NCBI GenBank assembly: GCA_039707655.1
Contig: CM077676.1
Coordinates: forward strand, 189,282,936-189,346,935
Source: Elymus sibiricus
Taxonomy: Eukaryota; Streptophyta; Magnoliopsida; Poales; Poaceae
Direction: 5' to 3'
DNA length: 64,000 nucleotides
The translations under genes and the position numbers were made by a program. Positions 44,284-54,713 of this stretch are shown here, one piece after another (positions within the stretch are counted from its first letter, which is position 1; the number at the start of each line of letters is the position of its first letter). The notes below the pieces were generated by a model. That model made no database searches. It was given only the letters and a program-made list of their open reading frames with translations, and had not been told where the DNA came from.

Positions 44284-47008
44284 AACTATGCATTATGCCT
44301 AGCTAGGGGCATAAAACAATAGCACTTGTTGGGAGGCAACCCAATGAATAAAATAAGTTTTTCTTTTACCTTCTGTTCTTGTGTGTTTACACAATTATAG
44401 CCTCTGTTTTGATTGTGTTTTTATCTCTTAATTAGTGTTTGTGCCAAGTAATGCCTTTGGGATGATTTGGAAGATAGTATGATTGATGCTGCTGGAAAAC
44501 AGAAACTTTTGCGTCCAGTGCTGGAATTTTTATTTTTTGCTGGAGCGTGATAAAACTCTTATTTTTTATACAGTATTTATATATGAATTTCCCACGTTGT
44601 CCTAATTTTTCAGAATTTTTGGAGTTACAGAAGTATGACGTTAATTCAGATCTTTACAGACTGTTCTGTTTTAGACAGATTCTGTTTTTGTTGCATAGTT
44701 TGCTTATTTTGATGAATCAATGGATCGTATCGGGGGGGGGGCGGGGTATGAGTCATGGAGAAGTTGGAGTACAATAGCATTATGCCAATATTAAATATTA
44801 ATCAATTTACAATAGCACCTAAAGTTTAAGATTTATTTGTTATACTAACGGATCTCACGAGGTTTCTGTTGAGTTTTGTGTGCTGAAGTTTTTAAGTTTT
44901 GGGTGAGACTATGATGGATAAAGGAATAAGGATCCACAAGAGCCTAAGTTTGAGGATGCCCAAGGCACCCCAAGGTAATATTCAAGGAAGACTCATGCGT
45001 CTAAGCTTGGGGATGCCCCGGAAGGCATCCCCTCTTTCGTCTACAATCTATCGGTAACTCACTTGGAGCTATATTTTTATTCATCACATGATATGTGTTT
45101 TACTTGGAGCGTCTTGTGCTATAGTTTGTTTGCTTTTTAGTTTGTCACAATAATCTTTGCTGAACACACCTTTTTGATAGGGACACACATTATTCGTGAT
45201 TTGTTAGAATACTCTATGTGCTTCACTTATATCTTTTGAGCTAGGCAGTTGCTCTAGTGCTTCACTTATATCTTTTAGAGCATGGCGGTGGTTATATTTT
45301 AAAGAAATAGTTGCACTCTCATGCTTCACTTATATCTTTTTGAGAGTCTAATGAATAACAATGGTAATATGCACGGGTTATGAATTTGGCCCTAATATGA
45401 TAGGTATTCAAGAGGGATATAATAAAACCTTTCATGTAGATCACTGAATATGATAAGTTTGATTCCTTGCAATAGTTTTGCGATATTAAGATGGTAATAT
45501 GTGGGAGGTGCTAGTAGATAATTGTGGTTTAGTAAGAATATTGGTGTTAAGGTTTGTGATTCCCGAAGCATGCATGTATGGTCTGTCGTTATGCTAAGAA
45601 GTTGGAGCATGATTTATTATTGATTGTCTTCCTTTGTGTGGCGGTTGGGGGCGCGCGATGGTTAACTCCTACCACCCTTCCCCCTAGGGGCATGCATAGT
45701 AGTACTTTGCTTCGAGGGCTAATAAACTTTCGCAATAAGTATGTGAGTTCTTTATGACTAATGTGAGTCCACGGATTATATGCACTCTCACCTTTCCGTA
45801 ATTTGCTAGCCTCTTCGGTACCGTTCATTGCCCTTTCTCACATCGAGAGTTGGTGCAAACTTCGCCGGTGCATCCAAACCCCGTGATATGATACGCTCTA
45901 TCACACATAAGCCTCCTTATATCTTCCTCAAAACAGCCACCATACCTACCAATCATGGCATTTCCATAGCCATTCCGAGATATATTGCCATGCAACTTCC
46001 ACCGTTCCATTTTTATGACACACATCATCATTGTCATATTGCTTTGCATGATCATATAGATGACATAGTATTTGTGGCTCAGCCACTGTTCATCATTTTT
46101 ATACATGTTACGCTAGTATCATTGCACATCCTGGTACACCGCCAGAGGCATTCATATAGAGTCGTATTTTTGTTCTAGTTTCGAGTTGTAATTTTCTTTT
46201 GAGTTGTAAGTAAATAGAAGTATGATGATCATCATTATTAAAGCATTGTCCCAGTGAGGAAAAAAAGAAAAAAAGGAGGCCAAAAAGAGCCCACGAAAAA
46301 AAGAAAAAAAAGAAAAAAAAAGAGAAAGAAAAATGAAATGAGAGAAAAAGAGAGAAGGGGTAGTGTTACTATCCTTTTCCATACTTGTGCTCCAAAGTAG
46401 CACCATGTTTTTTATATAGAGAATCTCCTATTTTGTCACTTTCGTACACTAGTGGGAATTTTTCATTATAGAACTTGGCTTGTATATTCCGATGATGGGC
46501 TTCCTCAAATGCCCGGGGTCTACATGAGCAAGCAAGTTGGATGCACACCCACTTAGTTTTCATGTTGAGCTTTCATACACTTATAGCTCTTAGTGCATCC
46601 ATTGCATGTCAATCCCTACTCCTCGCATTGACATCAATTGATGGGCATCTCCATAGCCCATTGATTAGCCACATCGATGTGAGACTATCTTCTTATTTTT
46701 GACTTCCCCTTATTAATCTCTACCACCACACTCTATTCCACCCATAGTGCTATATCCCTGGCTTGCGCTCATGTATTGCGTGGGGGTTGAAAAAGCTGAA
46801 GCGTGTTAAAAAGTATGAACCAATTGCTTGGCTAAAACTGGGGTTGTGCATGATAAATACTTTGTGTTAAGAAGATGGAGCATGACAGGATTATATGATT
46901 TTGTCGGGATAACTTTCTTTAGCATTTTTATTTTGAAAGACATGATTGTTTATTAGTATGCCTGAGTATTAATGTCTTTATATCAAATTATAGACTATTG
47001 CTTTGAAT
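44284..47008 (+). other. Outer-element noncoding internal region
   Basis: No ORF is supported. It holds a CTTGTTGGGAGGCAACCCAA stem-loop near 44325-44344 (similar at 39764-39782), the hairpin module (44945-45032), repeated CTTCACTTATATCTTTT motifs (45220-45340) and a purine-only tract (46255-46360). The PPT and the start of the 3' LTR are deleted at 47008. Confidence 0.7.
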
Positions 47009-47694
47009 CATTCGGGTGACAAAAAGGGACACGACACGTATTTGTATTGTTGCCATTAAGGATAAAAAGATGGGGTTTAATCATATTGCTTGAGTTTACT
47101 TTGTCTACATCATGTCATCTTGCTTAAGGCGTTACTCTGTTTCATACTTAATACCCTAGATGCATGCTGTATAGCGGTCGATGGGTGGAGTAATAGTAGT
47201 AGATGCAGGCAGGAGTCGGTCTACTTGTCTCGGACGTGATGCCTATATACATGATCATTGCCATGAATCTATCATAATTATTTGCTTTTCTATCAATAGC
47301 CCAACAGTAATTTGTTTACCCACCGTATGTTCTGCGCTTGAGAGAGAAGCCTCTAGTGAAAACTATGGCCCCCGGGTCTATCTTTATCATATATTAAAAT
47401 CCAAAAATACCTTGCTGCAATTTATTTACTTTTATTTTATTTTGCAATTTATATTTCTATCTATCACTATCAGAATTAATCCTTGCAAATAACCGCTAAG
47501 AGGATTGACAACCCTCTTATTTGCGTTGGGTGCAAGTGTTTGCTTTTGTGCGTGTAGGTGCTGCTAAAGGGATTTTGTGTGGTTCTCCTACTGGATTGAT
47601 AACCTTGGTTCTTAAATGAGGGAAATACTTATCTCTACTATACTGCATGATCCTCTCCTCTTCGGGGAAATACCAACGTAGTCTACAAGTAGCA
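47009..47694 (+). repeat. Truncated 3' LTR of the outer element
   Basis: The last 686 bp of the LTR, ending GTAGCA, followed by TSD GCGTA (47695-47699). The 5' two-thirds is missing. Confidence 0.88.
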
Positions 47695-47703
47695 GCGTAC
47701 TAT

Positions 47704-47930
47704 CACTACAAAAAAAAAACACTTCCGTGATGATACGTCTTTGTCACAGTAGGTCACATTTTCTGTCATGCATGTACATCCGTGACAATTTTATGACAAA
47801 ATCAAGATAGTCATACCTGTGCTGTCGTGGAAGTGTTCCATAACAATACTGAATTTATCATCACGGAAGTGTCCACTTCCATGACGATAAATGCTGCATC
47901 ATGGAAGTGTTTTCGTCAAGGGTAACCAAC
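47704..47930. repeat. CACTA terminus and subterminal repeats
   Basis: The motif TCACGGAAGTGT and its inverse recur near 47718, 47826, 47862, 47876 and 47900 in both orientations, as expected for transposase-binding subterminal repeats. Confidence 0.75.
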
Positions 47931-48119
47931 ACGTGGCATCCACCGTAACGGGTCGCCGTTAAGCTATCGGGTTCCGGTTTGGATCCGATAACCCGTTAAC
48001 AGCCCTGACCAATGGGGATTTTCCACGTGTAAAATTCTCATTGGCCAGCTGATCCACGTGTCTGGTCGGCGTTACGACAGATGGCGTCCATTCACTGGAT
48101 GAGATGCTCGTATGGAATA

Positions 48120-48960
48120 GTGACATGTGGCACGGCCCAACAGTGGCCCATTTAGGTTATAAAGGCCGACCCGTTTGACTTGGTCAAAAGTTAACGGGCC
48201 GGCCCATGGAAAGCCTGTTAATGGCCTGTTCGCATACAGCCCATGTACGGCCCGGGTACTCACGGCCCGTTATGGCGTTTCATTTTCGGCCCAGTAGCGT
48301 CATGTGGGCCGTCCCATATGATTCCAGCCCGTTGTCACTTTTGGCCCATCTATGGCCCGTGAAGTCTTTCGGGCCATATGAGGCCTTTCGCATCTCTGGG
48401 CCCATTGACGGCCCGTTGTGAATCAGGTCCATCATGAACAGTAAATATCTTTGAGCCCATTAACGGCCCATGATTCAGTTGGGCCGTTTCCAGCCCGTGC
48501 TCTCTTTCGGCCTTCTAATGGCCCATAAATTCTTGGGCTCATTTCCGGCCCTTGATTACTTACGGTCCTTTACTGGCCTGTTATGCTAATGGGCCAAATT
48601 CAGCCCATGGTAACAATCGGTCCGTTTGTGGCCCGTTAACAGTTGGGCCGTTTTCATCCTGTCCTGTAATTCGGCCCATTAACGACCCGTCATGCATCTT
48701 AATAGAATTAAGAATGTGCTGTCTTCCGGCCTGTTAATGGCCCGTTATGGTCTGGGCCCATAAACGGAAGGTTACGATTTAGGCCCGTTAATGGTCCATA
48801 TGGCGGTCCTGTTTTGGCCACGAACAGTACAGCCCATGGATCCTACGACGCGTACGAGGCCCATAGATCCTACGGCCCTTAGGAGGCCCATGGATCCTAC
48901 GGCCCGTAGGAGGCCCATCATTACCACGGCCCGTACGTGGCCCATGGTTATTGCGGCCAC
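48120..48960. repeat. Array of GGCCCA/GGCCCG motifs
   Basis: More than thirty GGCCC or GGGCC cores, often in the form GGCCCGTTAAYGGCCCAT, at roughly 20-25 base spacing. TGGGCC/GGCCCA is also the plant site II (TCP-factor) core. Confidence 0.88.
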
Positions 48961-49224
48961 TAGCAAACCGAGGAAAAAGAACTGCAGTGACTACAAGCAA
49001 ACAAATAAACAAGACTATAAGTAAATAAATAAGAAAGCAACTAATGCTAGGCTATTACGGCGATTACACAGATTACATCCACTGGGCATCAAAGTTCGCT
49101 ACCAGTGCAAATATTAGGGAACAACAAAGCAGCATATTACATACACTAGGCGTCTAAATTGGCCACCAGTGCAAATAAACGCGACAGCAAAACAAGTCCA
49201 GAACTGAAACCACTTCAGAAGAGC

Positions 49225-49500
49225 TCAAGAAACGATACCCTGGGCACCCACCATGCTGGCAAGAAGCGTAGCAAGCTTATTAACTTTCTCTTGTTTGGCG
49301 CTAAAATCCTCCAACTCTTGCTGTTTCTCCAGAAAGTATGCATCTGAATTCTGCAGGGACTTCCTCAGTCCTTCGGCTTCTTGTCGCAGCACAGCTGATC
49401 GTTGTCTTTCAACTAGCAGTTGAGACTCAAGAAGCCGAACTGATTCAGGCAGCGAGTTCGAAGAGGTTGTGCCATCGGTAGTGGCCAGTAACTCGAACAC
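49225..49500 (-). pseudogene. Coiled-coil exon of the CACTA-internal gene
   Basis: A minus-strand frame of about 91 residues is strongly helical and heptad-like (VRLLESQLLVERQRSAVLRQ, then LEKQQELEDFSAKQEKVNKL). The frame stays open upstream to about 49530, through ETTPKSCLDVV. Coiled coils are common near the C-terminus of CACTA ORF1/TnpA-like proteins; this identity is inferred from position. The remainder of the gene lies at higher coordinates. Confidence 0.5.
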
Positions 49501-50016
49501 TACATCAAGGCAGGACTTTGGGGTTGTCTCACTGTCTTGAAGATAGTTTTATCAGCTTTCTTGGAGACCAACAGGGTTGTCTCACTATCTTGAACCTTGT
49601 CTGCATTACTTCCTTTACCATTGCATAATGGGGTACTCTTCTCCAATATTCCGCCGGCATTCTAAAAGAGGAACAAGCAGACACATCACAGGTTTAGCAT
49701 GTAGTATATGAAACTCATTTTGGTAAACCAGTTCATTAGTAATGTTGACAGGATAACAACATGAAACAAACATATATTTATGTACTATGGTCATTGTATT
49801 GTCTATATCATCCTAGTTTATGTTGCCAAATCAAGATAGAGACGCAGTTCAAATCATATATGTTTAAGACAAAGCGGCATAGACTGAATATAAGTGTGGG
49901 AAACTAACAGCACTAACAACACTTGTAATGTGCATGACATGAGAACATAACTGTTTATACAATTGAAACTGAAATCAACATAGAGCAAGAAGTTACAAAT
50001 GCAAACCAAAACATAC

Positions 50017-50510
50017 CTATTGTGCCATTAGAGTTTCAATTGGATCCTTCAAATTTGAAATAGTTGGTATGAGTAAATATAGTGATGCAAGAGCAAAGGA
50101 GTATGCACGATAGCTACGGAATTTGACCTGAGAATAGTTGTTCTTCTGCTTGAAGCGTTGAGTTGGGTTTCGCAATGTTGGTCCTCGTGCTTTGGGCACT
50201 GCAGTTGCCTTACTAACTGCTCGTGTTTGGGAGCTCTGTGGTGGAGATGGTGCTATGTCAAGTGGAACTGGGTTACTATCTGCTGGGGTTGGGGTTAGAT
50301 GGGGTGTAGCTGGTTCTCTGTCCAACTGGGTAGGGGTACAATCTGCGAGAGTCTGGGTTATGTGTGGTGGGGCTGGTTCTTGGGCAAGTACAACCGTGGT
50401 TCTATCTGCATCGATAGGTAGCACTATCTTTTCTAAAGACTATGTTTTTACTCCCTTAGATACTGCCATCACCCCCTCCAATTCAAATGGCTGATAAACA
50501 AGAAAAGTAA
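50017..50510 (-). pseudogene. Proline-rich exon of the CACTA-internal gene, with exon-repeat copy A0
   Basis: A minus-strand frame rich in Pro/Thr (PAPPHITQTLADCTP, PSPPQSSQTR) is followed by a basic patch (RGPTLRNPTQRFKQK). Its 5' end (about 50415-50510) is homologous to the exon repeats at 51100-51290 and 51545-51745, with a stop in between. No catalytic domain is seen. Confidence 0.5.
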
Positions 50511-51100
50511 TTGAATGTACAGACATTGTATGATAGACATGTGCAATGGATAGTGGGGAATAAAAGAGGGCATGAAATAATTCACATATATGTTGTCTAA
50601 CCAAACAGGATAGCATGACACAATTTCACATATATGATGGCTAACTAAACAGGATAGAATGAGACAATTTCACATATATGATGGCTAACTAAACAGGATA
50701 GAATGACATAATTCAGATATGATGTCTTTATTAAATAGGTTGGCGTGCCATAATTCACATACATGCTGTCTATGGAAACATGATGGCATGATATAATTCA
50801 CGGATAGAATGACATAATTCAAAATATGATGACTATGTAAACATGATGAGATGATATAACTACATGATGTCTTTATTAAATAGGTTGGCATGCCATAATT
50901 CACATACATGCTGTCTATGTAAACATGATGGCATGATATAATTCACATATATGATTTATATACTAAGCAAGTAAGCAGATGGCAATCGCATATATGATGT
51001 CTAAACTAAGCAGATGGCATTCAATATTGTATATATGATGACTAAACTAAGCAATGCAAAACAACATATGCATGATATGAGTAATATAACCCTGCCAAGT
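50500..51100. repeat. Intronic minisatellite, TATATGATG…CTAAACAGGATGGCATGA type
   Basis: Units of about 45-50 bases containing ACATATATGATG, CTAAACAGGAT and GACATAATTC recur here and again at 51320-51480 and 51785-51960. Noncoding. Confidence 0.8.
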
Positions 51101-51290
51101 TTGAGCATACACCTCAGGGGGAAAATAGGACTGGTCATCTATCTCTGAATCCTCCTCTGAGGAGCTATCTGTAACCAGCAAGATATCTGCTTTAGCAGGT
51201 AGCATTGTCTGCTCAGAAGACCTTGTTTTCACTCCAGATTTTTCCATCACCGATTCAAATGGCTGATGCACAGGAAGAGTAGTTGAATAA
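51100..51290 (-). pseudogene. Exon repeat A1 (acidic, SSEEDSEIDDQSY)
   Basis: The minus-strand exon starts after a CAG acceptor near 51265 (HQPFESVMEKSGVKTRSSEQ) and ends near a GAG/GT donor (YFPPEV) at about 51112. It is homologous to A2 at 51545-51745, offset about 442 bases. Confidence 0.6.
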
Positions 51291-51544
51291 ACAAACATTG
51301 TCGACAAATGGACTACGTTATACAAAAAAAGGATGGCATGATATAATTCACACATATGATGCCTGGCTAAACAACATGGCATTGCATAATTCACATATAT
51401 AATGCCTTGCAACAAGATGGCATTGCATAATTCACATTTATGGTAATTAGACACTAAACAGGTGGCATTCACACAAAGCATGTCTAAACTAAGCAAATGA
51501 CATAGCAATGCAAGACACCATATGCATGATATGAGCAATATAAC

Positions 51545-51745
51545 CCTGCCAAGTTAGAGCATACACCTTGGGGGGGGGATACGACTGGTCATCTGTCTCT
51601 GAATCCTCCTCTAAGGAGATATCTGTAACCGGCAAGATATGCGCTTCGTCATATAGCACTGTCTGCTCAGAAGACCTTGTTTTCACTCTAGATTTTTCCA
51701 TCACCATGTCAAATGGCTGATGCACATGAAGAGTAGTTGAATGTA
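51545..51745 (-). pseudogene. Exon repeat A2
   Basis: It encodes the same exon as A1 (HQPFDMVMEKSRVKTRSSEQ…EEDSETDDQSY), about 80% alike, with a G run near 51571-51579 disturbing the YPPP segment. A weaker third copy is at about 52015-52110. Confidence 0.6.
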
Positions 51746-52599
51746 CTAACATTGTTGCAAATGCAATACATAATGAACAAAAAGGATGGCATGATATAAT
51801 TCACATATATGATGACTGGCTAAACTGGATGGAATTGCAAAATTCCCATATATGATGCCTGGCTAAACAAGATGGCATTGCATAATTCACATATATGATA
51901 TAGAAACTAAACAGATGGCATTCACACAAAACATGTCTAAACTAAGCAGATGACATATATGATGTGTAAAGTAAGCAATGCAAGGCGCCATATGCATGAT
52001 ATGACCAACATCAGCATGCCAAGTGAGAGCAAAGACCTCGGGGGGTAAATAGGAGTGGTCTGCTCCCTCTGAATCCCCTCTGAACAGTTATCTTCCTCTT
52101 GATTACAATCTGGAATGGGGGGAAGGGGGGCTGCCATTGCGCCACCATGGAGCGACGTATGCATGGCATTATATTGCCACACAAGGCTCTTCTCTTTTGT
52201 TCTACATGTTCAGTACCATTGTGTACAATAACTGACATGCATAGGAATAAAACATAGTGAAATTATGTAAGGAATGCATGCAGAAATCCAGAGTGATGGT
52301 AGCAACCAGTAGATAGACCCAAACCAATGATAGCAGGCAGATAATAGCTTCAGTTAAAAAATATAGGTAATGGCTCCTTTACAGTTTGTTTCCCACCCAA
52401 CATGAAACACATAGTAGACACCCGAGATTAAGCAGATAGTAGACAGAGATACTATTCGTTGCTGCCCTAATTTGTACCGCACAACCATTTAAAAACTCAC
52501 GTTTGATTATTAGTTTGGACCTAACTCAGAGTCTAAGAGGTGAACAGGACGATAAAGTAGCAGGTAATATTAAGCGATACATAACGTAAGCAGACACGA

Positions 52600-52806
52600 A
52601 AGAGTGTAACCTCTCTTGCGGACCCGTGTAGTCCTCAATGTCATCTCCTCAGTTGATGATGGTAATGCAGTGGTGGTGGCTGCCGGCAGCGGGGAAGAAG
52701 ATCTGAGGTGACGAAAGACGGTCTGGAGGGGGGATCTCTGCTGCGGTGGACGCTTCCGTCGTTGGAGCAGCTCAGCTGGGGCGGACGATGGCACGGCAGG
52801 AGCAGG
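52600..52806 (-). pseudogene. Exon repeat B1 (Arg/Ser-rich)
   Basis: The minus strand reads SPLQTVFRHLRSSSPLPAAT…MTLRTTRVRKRGYTL. It is homologous to B2 (53600-53811) and B3 (54560-54713). Confidence 0.55.
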
Positions 52807-53599
52807 ACAAACCACACAAAGTTTTCTTTGACACCTATCTGTATCAGATGTATAATTATGTAAAGGTTCATTTGAATTGGATGATTCTAACAACGCAGGG
52901 ATAGGAAATACACATGAATAGGATAGGAATGCACGTGCAAAATAGAGCATTTGCTAACACAGGATTTCTGTCAATCTGGGTGTTTGGTTCACAGGAATTG
53001 GAAGATCACAGAAATGCAAAGAAGCATGGTCATATTAAAGTCAAACCACATGAAAATGTACAGTTATAATGTGATTATGCTACTATCACTTAGTCTTGTT
53101 CTTCATGAATAGGAATTTGAAAAGGAGGGCCGAGTGGATATTAAAATTCCTACGGTTTTTCTTTGAAAGAGACACTAAAGGAAAAAATCCTACAGTTTTC
53201 CCTTGCTCCATTCCTTTGAACCAAATGCATGAATAGTAGTACCATAGGAAACTTTCCAATTCCTATGTCTTTCCTTCACTTTTCATTTCAACTAGTGGCC
53301 ATTCTAGTAGGCAGGCTTGAACAGGCAAAAGCCTACACTCCAAAAATGTTTTTGTACTACTTCTACTACTTTGGACCCAGCCCAATGCCCTACTAGCTCA
53401 ACTCCCAGACCCATCTACACATGCATAGCTCCAACACGCAGAAATAAATAATGATGGCTTTCGAGAGAGTCCATCACGGATAGCTAACCTGCCTAGTACC
53501 TCACTGCTTGTCATATAGGAGAAACTATTCGTATTTCTCATTACTATGTGTGCTCAGTGGACAATATAAATTACATGTAGAGTAAAAAAGCGATGCGAC

Positions 53600-53811
53600 A
53601 AGTGTACAACCTCTTTGGCGAAGCCATGTCGATCTCAACATCATTGGGTTGGTCGCTGAGGATGCTGCTGCTGATGTGGCTGTCGGAGGCAGGGAAGAAG
53701 ATCTTAGTCGTCTGTAGATGGAGCCGAGGGTACTGCTCCGCTGTGATGGACGGTTTTGTCGTTGGACCAACTCCGGTTAGGTGTACGATGGCGAGGCTGA
53801 AGCAGGACAAG
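53600..53811 (-). pseudogene. Exon repeat B2
   Basis: The minus strand reads STLGSIYRRLRSSSLPPTAT…MMLRSTWLRQRGCTLV. It aligns with B1 over about 200 bases at an offset near 1000. Confidence 0.55.
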
Positions 53812-53917
53812 AGAGACAACGTTAATCTGAAGTGGGATTCTAATAGCATCTCCAGTAGATGATGTAAAATACATCACCAAAAAGTGCTAGATTTAAAAGA
53901 CATCAGCCGCTCGTCTC

Positions 53918-54017
53918 TGAACTTAACTGTCAAAACTGAATTTAACTGTCGAAACTGAAATGTACTCTCGAAACTGAATTCTGCTGTCGAAACTGAATTT
54001 TACTGTCGAAACTGAAC
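53918..54017. repeat. 20-bp minisatellite, TTAACTGTCGAAACTGAATT
   Basis: Five consecutive units of 18-20 bases sharing CTGTCGAAACTGAA. Confidence 0.88.
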
Positions 54018-54159
54018 GCAGTAGTAGCAGAGAAGCAATGCACTAGTCGTTTTAGCCACTCGAGCATTAGTGGCAGAGAAGCAGTGATCTAAATCAGCAG
54101 CCGCTCCAGCAGGGAACGTACTACCAGAAAGCAGCCGGGGCAGCTGGTCGTGCAGTAGT

Positions 54160-54400
54160 AGCAGCGCCCGGAGCATCAGTGTGTGCGAGAGCCGTAGCAG
54201 CAGCAGGAGCGCGAGCGAGTGCCGGAGCTACTACTCATGCAATAGCAGTGCGAGCAAGAGTAGAGCAGCAGCGTGAGCAAGAACAAGAGTAGAGCAGCAG
54301 CGTGAGCAAGAGCAAGAGTAGAGCAGCAACGCGAGCGAGAGCCGGAGCAGCAGCAACACGGCCAGCGATAGCCGGAGCCGCAGCAGTAGCAGCTCTTGCT
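54160..54400. repeat. GAGCAAGAGTAGAGCAGCAGC repeat tract
   Basis: A GC-rich degenerate repeat of AGCAG/GAGCAAGAG units. Low-complexity ORFs on both strands here are compositional. Confidence 0.85.
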
Positions 54401-54559
54401 GATGTGGCCGTCGCCGCCGAGGGAGCAACGCCATGGCGGAGACATGCCGTGGAGGAAGTGGTCGGTGACGCCGCCGTCGATGGAACCGTAACATGGCGGC
54501 TCGGGATCGAGCAGCGGCAGCACCGTGAGATCAAATAAAGGAGAAAATGCATTGATTAG

Positions 54560-54713
54560 TGTAGAACCTCTTTGGTTGTGCCGACTAGGCCTCAGCTTCA
54601 TCTGAGGAATCGGTGATGGTGCTGTGGTTCTAGTGGTGCAGGTGAAGACGGCGCTGTGGGAATGGAGGTGGCGCGATAGACGAGGCGAACGTCGGGGTAG
54701 CTCCTTGGAGGTG
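54560..54713 (-). pseudogene. Exon repeat B3, cut by a solo LTR
   Basis: The minus strand reads ELPRRSPRLSRHLHSHSAVF…MKLRPSRHNQRGSTLI, with the B-type layout. Its upstream part continues after the LTR at 58149. Confidence 0.5.

Larger units (their letters stand above)
34938..47694 (+). mobile_element. Non-autonomous gypsy-type LTR element, outer of two
   Basis: The 5' LTR is 34938-36041 plus 43211-43387, interrupted by another element. A primer site lies at 43399, a small broken ORF at 43582-44283, and a truncated 3' LTR at 47009-47694. The TSD GCGTA is perfect. No reverse transcriptase, protease or integrase is visible, so it must have depended on proteins from related autonomous elements. 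The primer site and LTR design match Athila-type relatives. Confidence 0.88.

Noticed and set aside
53918..54017. Possible CRISPR-like array (regular short repeats)
   Set aside because: The units are contiguous with no spacers, in a plant genome; it is a minisatellite.
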